A stretch of 64,000 nucleotides of DNA from Sarcina sp034439435 (GCF_034439435.1 NZ_JAPCKJ010000005.1:1-64000), one strand, 5' to 3'. Positions 55,254 to 63,816 are shown, numbered from the stretch's first letter. Translations and numbers: made by a program. The notes: generated from the letters alone by a model not told the origin.

Positions 55254-55763
55254 TTAAAATTCCAGTTCAATTATTCTTCCTTCTTTTAAACTTTTTTTAA
55301 CGTCTATTATTCTTTGATTTGAAGAACCTCTAAATTTAAGTCCATCTTCTTTATTATCTATTTCAAATTTTCCATCAACCAATACATCTATATTCTCTAA
55401 AAATTCTTTCCACTTATTAAACTCATCAGCCTTTTCTAATAAGTGTTCAAATCTATATCCAGTATAGCTCCAAACATTTAATCCAAAGTCTTTAGCTGCC
55501 TTAGCTATATATATGAACTTATTAGCTTGTTCTAATGGATCTCCACCACTAAATGTTACTCCATCTATAAAAGGATTTTCTGATAAGTCTTTTATTAATT
55601 CATCTATGTCCATTTCCTCACCACCATTAAAGTCGTGAGTATCTGGATTAAAACATCCTCTGCAATTATGTCTACATCCTTGTGAAAAGAAAACTCTTCT
55701 TATTCCTGGTCCATTTACTAAACTCTCATAGGCGATTCCTGATAATCTAATGGTATTACTCAT
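55254..55763 (-). CDS. nrdG: Anaerobic ribonucleotide reductase activating protein NrdG
   Basis: A radical SAM enzyme that makes the glycyl radical in the anaerobic class III reductase NrdD. The CxxxCxxC cluster motif is CRHNCRGC (about residues 30-37). FSGGDPLEQ is the SAM-binding GGxP-type motif. Length 169 is typical. NrdD is not adjacent, and the flanking genes are unrelated. Pyruvate-formate-lyase activase is a relative, but it is longer. Confidence 0.9.
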   Translation of the reverse strand: MSNTIRLSGIAYESLVNGPGIRRVFFSQGCRHNCRGCFNPDTHDFNGGEEMDIDELIKDLSENPFIDGVTFSGGDPLEQANKFIYIAKAAKDFGLNVWSYTGYRFEHLLEKADEFNKWKEFLENIDVLVDGKFEIDNKEDGLKFRGSSNQRIIDVKKSLKEGRIIELEF

Positions 55764-55871
55764 AAAAAATTACCTCCTGCTTTATTATATGTTCCTTTTT
55801 TTTAATTTAACTGTTTAAAAATGCTTACTATTGTTAATTATTAAAATAAGTATTTAATTAGGGGGTACACA

Positions 55872-56480
55872 ATGAATAATCAAAACTTATTTTTAAAAAT
55901 TGAGAAGCATTTATTAGAGGATAATAAACCATCCATATTCTTAAATCAAATTAAGGATGAAGAATCATTTAAAAATTCTTCTTTTAATATTTTCAACCAA
56001 CTTAATAAAGAAAATCAAATCGACCAATCTAATCCTTGGACTCATACATTAAATGTAGTAGACCTAGCTTCAAAATACAAAGATTTATCTAACGACCCAA
56101 AAGCTTTTATGTGGTCTGCATTCTTCCATGATATTGGAAAAGCGAGAACTTTAAACCCAATACACGATAGAGTTGGAGGAGAAATAACTAGAAGAATCCT
56201 TAGAGAATATAGCGATGATGATACTCTAAATGAAAACATAATAGCACTAGTAAAGCATCATTCTGCACCGGCTTTTGTCCTAAATAGAATTTCATATAGC
56301 ATTATAGATTTAATAAATACAACTGATATTCATGATGTGGCTTTATTATCCTTATGCAATAAATTAGGCAATATACATTCTCAAAAAAATAACTTAGAAA
56401 CTTATCTTTTGGATAGCAATAAATTTCTTCAAGTCATGTCTAGTAAAACCTGTGTTACATTCAAAGAAATCATAATCTAA
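55872..56480 (+). CDS. HD-domain protein (predicted phosphohydrolase)
   Basis: A 202-residue HD protein. Motifs are HT at about 56-57 (first His), FFHDIGKA at about 84-91 (the HD pair), VKHHSAP and a later Asp in NTTDIHD. The layout resembles bacterial HDIG phosphohydrolases and tRNA nucleotidyltransferase HD domains, but no nucleotidyltransferase domain is present. GGGGG lies six bases before the ATG. Substrate unknown. Confidence 0.78.
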   Translation: MNNQNLFLKIEKHLLEDNKPSIFLNQIKDEESFKNSSFNIFNQLNKENQIDQSNPWTHTLNVVDLASKYKDLSNDPKAFMWSAFFHDIGKARTLNPIHDRVGGEITRRILREYSDDDTLNENIIALVKHHSAPAFVLNRISYSIIDLINTTDIHDVALLSLCNKLGNIHSQKNNLETYLLDSNKFLQVMSSKTCVTFKEIII

Positions 56481-56483
56481 AAA

Positions 56484-56534
56484 AAGGGTTATATTAATAG
56501 AATCTTACTTTGAAACTATTAATATAACCCTTTT
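56484..56534. terminator. Bidirectional terminator
   Basis: AAAGGGTTATATTAATAG and its complement CTATTAATATAACCCTTT form a strong stem between the convergent HD and MATE genes. Confidence 0.88.
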
Positions 56535-56536
56535 AT

Positions 56537-57931
56537 TTATACAACTATTAAATTATCATCAACTTCATTTTTTTCGATGTCACTTATAACATTCTTTATC
56601 CACTTTCCAGACTTTAATCTTACTAACTCAAATATTATTTTTAAAAATTCTTCTGTACATATTAAGAAATAGACTCCATAAATAGGTAATGAAAATACAG
56701 TAGCACCTAAGAATGCCATAGGAACAGCATAAAGCCATATAGTTCCGCATTGAACTAGCATAGAATAAGTTGTATCTCCGCCACCTCTAAAAACACCAAC
56801 AATCATAACCATATTAAAAGCTCTTATTGTGAAGAATAATCCTATTACTCTTAAAACCTTAACTGTATCTAAATAAGTACCTTGACTTACATTGAAAGGC
56901 TTAAGTGCTAATGGTGCTGTTATCCATATTAAAACTCCTAAAACAAATCCAACACCAACAGCTATAATAGCTATATTTTTAGCATATTCTCTTGCTATCC
57001 CCTCCTCATTAGATCCTATTTTATTTCCTATCATTATTGATGAAGCCGTAGCTAATCCTATTAATAAAACCATAAACATGTTATTTAAGGTAGTAGCTAT
57101 TTGCATACTGGCAACAGCATTAGTTCCTATCCTAGCATAGGCAATAGAATAAGCTGTCATACCTAGTGACCATATAATTTCGTTTGCTATAACAGACCAA
57201 GAAGTTTTAAAATAAATTTTTACAAAGTTAAAATCAAAGGATATAAGTTCATTTAACTTTAATGCTACTTTATTCTTTCTAAAGTAAACAAAAGAAACTA
57301 TAAATATCATTTCAATTAATCTAGCTATTGTAGTTGCTAAAGCAGCTCCACTAACTCCCATAGGTTCAAATCCTAGGTTCCCAAATATAAATACCCAATT
57401 TAAAAATGCATTTATTAAAACCCCAACCATACTAGCATACATAGGAACTTTAGGTTGCTCTGTACTTCTTAAAGCTGAAGAATACGCTTGAGTAAAATTA
57501 GTAAAAATACAACTTATAGCAACAATCTGTAAATATCGCGCTCCTAATTCTATTACTCCCAAATCATTAGATAGAATATTCATTATTTCATAGGAAAAAA
57601 ATCCAGAGCCTAAAGCAAAAATAGTTGATACTATAAGTCCAATAGATATATCTAACCCTAAAACTTTTTTTATATTTTTCAAATCTTTCTTACCCCAAAA
57701 CTGAGACATAAAAACGCTAGCTCCAGCATTTATTCCAAGAATACATAGTGTAAAAATAAATATATATTGGTTTGCTAACCCAACAGATGCTATAGCTTCT
57801 TCACCTAGTTTACCTACCATTAAATTATCAACTAAATTTAATGATGATGTAATAAAACTTTGTATAGTAATAGGAACAGCCATCATTATCATAGTAGATA
57901 AAAAATCTTTATTTTTAAAAGCTTTAACCAA
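56537..57931 (-). CDS. MATE family efflux transporter
   Basis: A 464-residue multidrug and toxic compound extrusion protein with about 12 membrane segments. Family patterns include AVPITIQSFITSSLNLVDNLMVGKLG at the N-terminus and ALRSTEQPKVPMYASMVGVLINAFLNWVFIFG. The start is TTG with GGGGG seven bases upstream. An intrinsic terminator-like hairpin and a structured leader lie directly upstream, so expression is likely attenuated by a ligand. Substrate unknown; guanidine or cationic compounds are plausible if the leader is a guanidine riboswitch. Confidence 0.88.
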   Translation of the reverse strand: MVKAFKNKDFLSTMIMMAVPITIQSFITSSLNLVDNLMVGKLGEEAIASVGLANQYIFIFTLCILGINAGASVFMSQFWGKKDLKNIKKVLGLDISIGLIVSTIFALGSGFFSYEIMNILSNDLGVIELGARYLQIVAISCIFTNFTQAYSSALRSTEQPKVPMYASMVGVLINAFLNWVFIFGNLGFEPMGVSGAALATTIARLIEMIFIVSFVYFRKNKVALKLNELISFDFNFVKIYFKTSWSVIANEIIWSLGMTAYSIAYARIGTNAVASMQIATTLNNMFMVLLIGLATASSIMIGNKIGSNEEGIAREYAKNIAIIAVGVGFVLGVLIWITAPLALKPFNVSQGTYLDTVKVLRVIGLFFTIRAFNMVMIVGVFRGGGDTTYSMLVQCGTIWLYAVPMAFLGATVFSLPIYGVYFLICTEEFLKIIFELVRLKSGKWIKNVISDIEKNEVDDNLIVV

Positions 57932-57967
57932 AATTAATCCCCCTTTTTTAAAACTACATAAAAAAAT

Positions 57968-58006
57968 AAAAGCAAATGGGTAGTCTTTAGCCGCCCATCT
58001 GCTTTT
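57968..58006 (-). terminator. Terminator hairpin in the MATE gene leader
   Basis: AAAAGCAAATGGG (57968-57980) pairs with CCCATCTGCTTTT (57994-58006) and is followed by a T run on the minus strand. It lies 36 bases before the MATE start codon, which suggests conditional termination. Confidence 0.75.
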
Positions 58007-58124
58007 AAATCCTATTTATTGTCTAATAAATAAGGTCTATAGTCAATATGATTCCATACTTATTCACATTACTTTAAAATATTTATAATTAAAACCTTTA
58101 GCTACCCAAATTTTTACTGGAATC
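57985..58124 (-). promoter_or_regulatory. Candidate riboswitch/attenuator of the MATE gene (possibly guanidine-IV, mepA type)
   Basis: On the minus strand an enclosing 7-bp stem GATTCCA/TGGAATC (58118-58124 with 58050-58056) brackets GGGTAGCTAAAG (58096-58107). A near copy, GGGCGGCTAAAG (57985-57996), lies in the terminator region. CTACCC in the terminator could pair with either copy, a switch-like arrangement. Guanidine-IV (mepA) riboswitches are known before MATE genes in Clostridia. The class assignment is inference from context. Confidence 0.4.
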
Positions 58125-58301
58125 TCTCATAGTTTTTATTGTATAATATACATCTCACTGTAATTTTCAGTGAAAGTACACCAAATTACTAACAATAATA
58201 CGTTCAAAAAATTATCCACAGAATATTTTTTTGAAACTTATCCACAGTTGTTAAAATAAAAAATAATCCACAGCCAATTAAAATTTATTTGTCTGTGGAT
58301 T
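58060..58301. other. DnaA-box cluster
   Basis: TTATTCACA (58060-58068) and two TTATCCACA boxes (58212-58220 and 58238-58246) match the DnaA consensus TTATNCACA. TAATCCACA follows at 58264-58272 and again inverted at 58293-58301. The boxes at 58212, 58238 and 58264 are spaced exactly 26 bp apart in the same orientation. No dnaA or dnaN is here, so this is not the canonical origin. It may titrate DnaA or be a DnaA-regulated site. Confidence 0.6.
58155..58173. promoter_or_regulatory. Palindromic operator candidate upstream of the MATE leader
   Basis: TCACTG-taatttt-CAGTGA is a perfect 6-bp inverted repeat next to TATAAT-like sequence (58135-58147). It may be an operator for a regulator of the pump. 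Confidence 0.4.
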
Positions 58302-58304
58302 ATT
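58262..58304 (-). terminator. Terminator of the citrate-branch operon
   Basis: AATAATCCACAG pairs with CTGTGGATTATT, followed by a T run on the minus strand just after the dehydrogenase gene. Its stem also contains the one-mismatch DnaA-like boxes. Confidence 0.8.
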
Positions 58305-58311
58305 TTCAGTT

Positions 58312-59307
58312 TTAATTCATATTTCTTATAATTTCATTTCCAAATTCTTTAGTAGAAGCACTTCCACCTAAATCAATAGTTAAAACTTTTCCTTCCTCAA
58401 AAACCTTTGTTAAAGACATTTCTATTTTTTCCGCATATTCATATTTTTCTAAATATCTTAACATCATTATTGCTGATTGAATTAATGCTGTAGGATTAGC
58501 TAAATTTTTTCCTGCTATTTGAGGTGCGCTTCCATGCACAGCTTCAAAGACTGCAAAGTCATCCCCAATATTAGCTCCTGGAACAATTCCTAATCCTCCA
58601 ACTAATCCTGCACACAAATCTGATAAAATATCTCCATAAAGATTTGGCATAACTAAAACATCATATTTATCAGGATTTAATACTAAATTCATAGCAGCAG
58701 CATCAACTATTAAATCCTCATGCTCTACTTCGTTCTTTTCACATTCTTTTCTAAACACATCTAAAAATAAACCATCAGTTAGCTTCATAATGTTAGCTTT
58801 GTGTACACCTGTTATTTTTTTTCTCTTGTTATCTTTAACATATTTACAAGCAAAATTAACTATTTTTTCACAGGCGCTCTTTGTTATTATTTTTATGCTC
58901 TCTGCGCCATAATCCCCTAGCTTATGTTCTATTCCTGCATATAAATCTTCAGTATTCTCTCTAACTATAACTAAATCGACATCTGAATACCTTGACTTTA
59001 TTCCTTTAAAGCTTTTTACTGGTCTTAAATTAGCATAAAGATTTAATTCTTGTCTTAAAGTCACATTTACACTTTTAAATCCGTATCCTATAGGCGTTGT
59101 TATTGGGCCTTTTATAGCTACCTTATTTCTTTTTATTGATTCTATAACTTCTCTTGGAAGAACTTCTCCAGAGATTTCAATTTGCCCTTCGCCAGCTTGT
59201 ACTTCTTCCCATTCTATTTCTGCACCACTAGCACTTACAACATTTTTCATAACCTCTACTATTTCTGGTCCTATTCCATCACCTGGTATTAAAGTTACTC
59301 TATTCAT
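58312..59307 (-). CDS. Isocitrate dehydrogenase (isocitrate/isopropylmalate dehydrogenase family)
   Basis: A 331-residue beta-decarboxylating dehydrogenase. The GDGIGPE motif is at 9-15. SVNVTLRQELNLYANLRP (79-96) carries Ser79 and Asn81, matching the isocitrate-binding S-x-N of E. coli Icd, plus Arg85 and Arg95. The cofactor region HGSAPQIAGKNLANP has Gln where NAD enzymes usually have Asp and NADP enzymes Lys, so cofactor choice is unclear. It is third in an operon after citrate synthase and aconitase, which supports isocitrate over isopropylmalate as substrate. Confidence 0.82.
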   Translation of the reverse strand: MNRVTLIPGDGIGPEIVEVMKNVVSASGAEIEWEEVQAGEGQIEISGEVLPREVIESIKRNKVAIKGPITTPIGYGFKSVNVTLRQELNLYANLRPVKSFKGIKSRYSDVDLVIVRENTEDLYAGIEHKLGDYGAESIKIITKSACEKIVNFACKYVKDNKRKKITGVHKANIMKLTDGLFLDVFRKECEKNEVEHEDLIVDAAAMNLVLNPDKYDVLVMPNLYGDILSDLCAGLVGGLGIVPGANIGDDFAVFEAVHGSAPQIAGKNLANPTALIQSAIMMLRYLEKYEYAEKIEMSLTKVFEEGKVLTIDLGGSASTKEFGNEIIRNMN

Positions 59308-59325
59308 AAATTCTTCCTCCTTAAA

Positions 59326-61245
59326 TTATCTTCTTCTCTTATGATAATTTATTTTTCCACCGGCTTTTATGATTTCTTTTTCTTCTTTCGATAAATTTAT
59401 CTGAACAAGTATCTCCGTATTTTTAGTGATATTTTTAACTTGTAAAACACCATTTTCTAAATTATTAAAAATATCCTCAATAATAAACTCATCCATTAAC
59501 TCTATAGAATCGTAATCTTCTTTACTACTAAACTCCATAGGGATTATTCCACTATTTATTAAGTTCGCCTTATGAATTCTAGAAAAGGATTTAGCAATAA
59601 CTCCTTTTACTCCAAGATATAGAGGTGCTAATGCCGCATGTTCTCTACTTGACCCTTGTCCATAATTCTCCCCAGCTATTATAAAACCACCATTATTTTC
59701 TTTAGCTCTTTTAGGAAAATCTTCATCAATAGTATTAAAACAATACTCAGATAAGTATGGTATATTACTTCTAAAAGGAAGCAACTTAGAGTTTGAAGGC
59801 ATTATGTGATCTGTAGTTATATTATCTTCAACCTTCAATAAAACTTTTCCACATATTTTCACTTCAAGCTTTGAGTTAACAGGAAAACTCTTTATATTAG
59901 GTCCCTTTATAATATTTTCACTCTTATCCATAGAAGGACTTAAAATCATACTATCATCTATCAAGAAATTGTACTCTTCTTTCTCTTCTAAGTTTATATT
60001 TAACTTTCTAGGATCTGTTAAAACTCCTTTTAAAGCTGAAACTGCCGCTACTTCTGGACTAACTAAATAAACCTTAGCTGATAAAGTTCCACTTCGTCCA
60101 TAGAAATTTCTATTAAAAGTTCTAAGTGAAACTTCATTAGTTCCTGGAGATTGTCCCATTCCTATGCAAGGACCACAAGAATTTTCTAATATTCTAGCAC
60201 CAGAACTTATGATATCTCCTAACGCTCCGTTTCTAGAAATCATCTCCATAACTTGTCTTGATCCTGGAGCAATAACTAAACTTATATCCTTGTTAATTTT
60301 TCTTCCTTTTAGTATTTTAGCTACCTTCATTAAATCTTCATAAGAAGAATTTGTGCAACTACCAATAGCAACCTGATCAATCTTTATTTCTCCAACATCT
60401 TTAACTTTTTTCACATTATCGGGACTATGTGGAATTGCAACTAAAGGCTCCAATTCACTTAAATTAATTGTCATTTCTTCATCATAAAAAGCATCTTCGT
60501 CTGCTTTTAATTCACGGTAGTCCTCTTCTCTTCCTTGTTTTCTTAAAAATTTTAATGTATTTTCATCACTTGGGAATATTGATGCGGTTGCTCCAAGTTC
60601 TGCTCCCATATTAGTTATAGTGGCTCTTTGAGGAACAGTAAGAGTATTCACACCATCACCAGCATACTCATATATTTTTCCCACTCCACCCTTAACAGTT
60701 TCTATCCTTAAAACTTCTAAGATTATGTCCTTTGCAGAAACCATGTTCTTAAGCTTTCCTGTTAAATTAACTTTACAAACCTTTGGAACAACTATTTTAT
60801 ATGGTTTTCCTGCCATAGCTAAAGCAACATCTAACCCTCCTGCTCCAATAGCTAACATTCCACATCCACCTGCTGTTGGCGTGTGACTATCCGACCCTAT
60901 TAAGGTTTCTCCTGGACATGAAAATCTCTCTAAAAAAACTTGATGACATATTCCATTACCAGGCTTTGAAAAATGAATCCCATATCTATTAGCAACAGTT
61001 TTTATATACTTGTGATCATCTGCATTTTCAAACCCTTGTTGAAGCATATTATGATCAACAAAAGCTACACTTCTCTTCGTCTTTACTCTATCTATATCTA
61101 AAGCTTCTAATTGAAGATATGCCATAGTTCCTGTAGAATCCTGAGTTAAAGTTTGGTCTATTTTTATTCCAATAAAATTTCCTGTTTTAAGTTCGCCTTC
61201 TACAAGATGAGTTTTTAATATCTTATAAACTAAATTATCCCCCAA
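59326..61245 (-). CDS. Aconitate hydratase
   Basis: Interconverts citrate and isocitrate with a [4Fe-4S] cluster. Cluster Cys lie in GSCTNS and SCGPCIGMG. Substrate motifs include DSHTPTAGG and, in the C-terminal swivel domain, NYGQGSSREHAAL. At 639 aa it is the shorter aconitase form, common in anaerobes and related to homoaconitase and isopropylmalate isomerase. The start is TTG with GGAGG seven bases upstream. It lies 18 bases before the dehydrogenase gene, and citrate synthase precedes it. Confidence 0.88.
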   Translation of the reverse strand: MGDNLVYKILKTHLVEGELKTGNFIGIKIDQTLTQDSTGTMAYLQLEALDIDRVKTKRSVAFVDHNMLQQGFENADDHKYIKTVANRYGIHFSKPGNGICHQVFLERFSCPGETLIGSDSHTPTAGGCGMLAIGAGGLDVALAMAGKPYKIVVPKVCKVNLTGKLKNMVSAKDIILEVLRIETVKGGVGKIYEYAGDGVNTLTVPQRATITNMGAELGATASIFPSDENTLKFLRKQGREEDYRELKADEDAFYDEEMTINLSELEPLVAIPHSPDNVKKVKDVGEIKIDQVAIGSCTNSSYEDLMKVAKILKGRKINKDISLVIAPGSRQVMEMISRNGALGDIISSGARILENSCGPCIGMGQSPGTNEVSLRTFNRNFYGRSGTLSAKVYLVSPEVAAVSALKGVLTDPRKLNINLEEKEEYNFLIDDSMILSPSMDKSENIIKGPNIKSFPVNSKLEVKICGKVLLKVEDNITTDHIMPSNSKLLPFRSNIPYLSEYCFNTIDEDFPKRAKENNGGFIIAGENYGQGSSREHAALAPLYLGVKGVIAKSFSRIHKANLINSGIIPMEFSSKEDYDSIELMDEFIIEDIFNNLENGVLQVKNITKNTEILVQINLSKEEKEIIKAGGKINYHKRRR

Positions 61246-61353
61246 ATTTATTCCTCCTCTTTATTTATTGCTCATTTTAAAATATTTTTATCTTTAAAAA
61301 TATAAATATATTTTTTTACTGATGCCCCATTTATTTATCAATAAAAAAATTTT

Positions 61354-62499
61354 CTATTTAATACAATAATCTTTATAAAGTTGTACTATTTCTTTGTCAA
61401 ATAAGCTTCTCTTCAGCATTACTGAAAGTTCTCTAACCTTTTCTAAAAGACAACTTGCCTCTCCTTCTTTTAGAATAATTCCATACTCTTTGAACTTATT
61501 TACCAAAGCTGCTTTTCCAGAATGTTTACCTATGACTATTTGTCTTTGTAACCCTACTTCATCTGGATTAAAAGCTTCATAAGTTTTAGGATTTTTAAGA
61601 GCCCCATCTGCGTGAATACCTGATTCATGTCTAAACATATTATCTCCAACAATAGCTTTCCATGCAGGTAATTGTCTTCCTGAAGCCTTAGATACATATT
61701 CTGATACCTCTTTAAACATTTCTGTTTTAACTCCAATATCATATCCATGAACATATTTTAAACCCATAAGCACCTCTTCTAAAGCCGCATTTCCAGCTCT
61801 TTCTCCAAGACCATTAACCGTAACTCCTATATGATTTGCTCCCCCTAAAATTCCAGCTATAGCATTTGCTGTGGCCATTCCAAAGTCATTATGAGTATGC
61901 ATTTCTACATCAATATTAGTATTTTTCTTAATCATTTCGATCTTTTCTCTTATACTAAATGGATCCATAACTCCAACAGTATCACAATACCTAAATCTAT
62001 CTGCTCCAGCCTTTTTAGCTTCCAATATAAATTGACAAAGGAAATCATCATCTGCCCTTGATGCATCTTCTCCATTTACAGAAACATATAAACCATTTTT
62101 CTTTGCAAACTCTACAGAATTAATCATATTTTCTAAAACCCATTCTCTAGAGCTCTTAAGCTTATGCTTTATATGGATATCAGATACAGAAATAGATATA
62201 GCAACTGCATCAACTCCACAATCAATAGATTCTTCTATATCCTTTTTATTTGCCCTATTCCAGGCCATTATGCTTGGTTTAAGATTTTTCTTACATATTT
62301 CCTTAATAGCCTTTTTTTCATCTCCTCCCATAGTTGGAATACCAACTTCTAATTGATCAACGCCTAGTTCACTTAACATACTTGCAATTGTAATTTTCTC
62401 GTGATTAGCAAAAACAACACCTGCAGTTTGTTCTCCATCTCTTAATGTAGTATCAACTATATAAATCTTTTCTCCAGTATTTTTATCTATAACCGCCAA
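61354..62499 (-). CDS. Homocitrate-synthase-family enzyme, probable Re-citrate synthase
   Basis: A DRE-TIM metallolyase condensing acetyl-CoA with a 2-oxo acid. DTTLRDGEQTAG (16-27) holds the catalytic Arg and a metal Asp. HTHNDFGMATANA provides metal His residues. HESGIHADG follows in the C-terminal part. At 381 aa it is the NifV-like form. No nif genes are present, and aconitase and isocitrate dehydrogenase follow, so citrate synthesis of the Re type known from Clostridium kluyveri is more likely than homocitrate. The start is TTG with GGGGG upstream. A palindromic operator candidate precedes it. Confidence 0.78.
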   Translation of the reverse strand: MAVIDKNTGEKIYIVDTTLRDGEQTAGVVFANHEKITIASMLSELGVDQLEVGIPTMGGDEKKAIKEICKKNLKPSIMAWNRANKKDIEESIDCGVDAVAISISVSDIHIKHKLKSSREWVLENMINSVEFAKKNGLYVSVNGEDASRADDDFLCQFILEAKKAGADRFRYCDTVGVMDPFSIREKIEMIKKNTNIDVEMHTHNDFGMATANAIAGILGGANHIGVTVNGLGERAGNAALEEVLMGLKYVHGYDIGVKTEMFKEVSEYVSKASGRQLPAWKAIVGDNMFRHESGIHADGALKNPKTYEAFNPDEVGLQRQIVIGKHSGKAALVNKFKEYGIILKEGEASCLLEKVRELSVMLKRSLFDKEIVQLYKDYCIK

Positions 62500-62532
62500 A
62501 TCAATTTCCCCCTTTCATTTTTAAAGAGTATC

Positions 62533-62547
62533 TTATCACAGTGATAA
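62533..62547. promoter_or_regulatory. Perfect palindrome upstream of the citrate-branch operon
   Basis: TTATCAC-A-GTGATAA is a perfect 15-bp palindrome. It is nested within AGAGTAT..ATACTCT arms (about 62524-62567). It is a likely operator or leader hairpin, 34 bases before the citrate synthase start codon. Confidence 0.5.
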
Positions 62548-62598
62548 AGCTTTTTCTATATACTCTCATAATAAAAATATTTATATGTTTAAACTAAA

Positions 62599-62622
62599 AA
62601 AAGATGACTAAAAGTCATCTTT
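62599..62622 (-). terminator. add terminator
   Basis: AAAAGATGACT..AGTCATCTTTT hairpin with a T run on the minus strand. Confidence 0.88.
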
Positions 62623-62637
62623 TTTAATTTCATATAA

Positions 62638-63630
62638 TTATATAGCTAATTTTAATTGTTCTTTTAATTCATTTGTGCAGAAAGAAGCATCTACACTATC
62701 TAAATAAATCTTTTTATAGTCTTCAAAATCTATATTAAAAGCTTTATCTACATTTTCAAATTCTTCAGTAAGAGTTATATTAGAAACTGTTCTATTATCT
62801 GTACTTAAGTTAACTTTTATATCATCCTTATGATATTTATAGATAGGATGTTCTTCATATTTAGCTACACCCTTTGTATCTATATTACTCTTAGGACACA
62901 TTTCTAATGTTACTCCCTTATTTTTAACTAAATTATACGCTTCCTCATCATTAAATATAAATAATCCATGACCTATTCTCTCGGCACCTAAAAGTTCAAT
63001 GGCATCTCTAACATTTTTTCCGTAACCAGTCTCACCTGCATGTATTGTAACTCTAAATCCAGCTTCTCTAGCCACCTTCATTACTTCTTCATAAGGTTTA
63101 ACGAAGTTTTCTAATTCACAACCAGCTAAGTCTATAGCAACAACACCTTTTCCTATGAATTTCTTACCAGCCTCAATAACTTCATAAACACTATCTACAG
63201 AGTGATGTCTTAAGCATGATAATATTACATTACCTCTTATATCATAAAGCTCCTCTGCTTTTCTTATTCCTTTTATTACACTAGATATTACCTCTTCTTG
63301 AGTCATGCCTTTTTCTAAGTGGAATAATGGAGCAAATCTTATTTCTATATACTTTACATTTTCTTTGTTTGCATCTTCCATTAACTCAAATGCTACTCTT
63401 TCTAGATTTTCTGGTCTTTGTAATATACTTACAGGAAGATCAAATCTCTTTAAGTAATCATCTAATGATTCGCACTCTTCTGGAATAACTAATAATTCTT
63501 TTACCTTATCATAATCATAGTTATCTAATTCAATTCCTTCTTTTTTAGCTAATTCAATTGCTGTTTCAACTCTTAATGATCCATCTAAGTGACAATGTAA
63601 TTCTATCTTTGGTAAATTTAATAAATTCAT
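62638..63630 (-). CDS. add: Adenosine deaminase
   Basis: Deaminates adenosine to inosine in purine salvage. Metal and catalytic motifs are ELHCHLDGSLR (His-x-His, residues 11-21), TIHAGETGYG (metal His with nearby Glu), RIGHG and LSTDNRTVS (metal Asp). Length 330 is typical. It is preceded by an adenine riboswitch with a terminator, so adenine should turn the gene on. Inosine made here could feed PunA, encoded at 45.6 kb. Confidence 0.96.
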   Translation of the reverse strand: MNLLNLPKIELHCHLDGSLRVETAIELAKKEGIELDNYDYDKVKELLVIPEECESLDDYLKRFDLPVSILQRPENLERVAFELMEDANKENVKYIEIRFAPLFHLEKGMTQEEVISSVIKGIRKAEELYDIRGNVILSCLRHHSVDSVYEVIEAGKKFIGKGVVAIDLAGCELENFVKPYEEVMKVAREAGFRVTIHAGETGYGKNVRDAIELLGAERIGHGLFIFNDEEAYNLVKNKGVTLEMCPKSNIDTKGVAKYEEHPIYKYHKDDIKVNLSTDNRTVSNITLTEEFENVDKAFNIDFEDYKKIYLDSVDASFCTNELKEQLKLAI

Positions 63631-63770
63631 TTAAATATCCTCCATTAACTTAATTATTTATCTTATTATTCAATCTATAATTTCATAACATAAAAGCTTA
63701 GCTTTAATTTTATTTAATATCAAAGAATTTAATATTTGAAACTAATTTAGATAAAAAATTCAAAAAAAAA

Positions 63771-63816
63771 TTCTTGATTACGAAGAAAGCAAATAGGCTT
63801 TCTTCGTAATCAAGAA
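63771..63816 (-). terminator. Expression-platform terminator of the adenine riboswitch
   Basis: Perfect 20-bp arms (63771-63790 and 63797-63816) surround a 6-base loop and are followed by nine T on the minus strand. The 5' arm overlaps the 3' side of the aptamer, including the P1 strand, so ligand binding and termination are mutually exclusive. Confidence 0.92.

Noticed and set aside
58212..58301. Chromosomal origin oriC
   Set aside because: DnaA boxes are present, but dnaA, dnaN, rpmH and a clear unwinding element are absent, and the region lies between metabolic genes.
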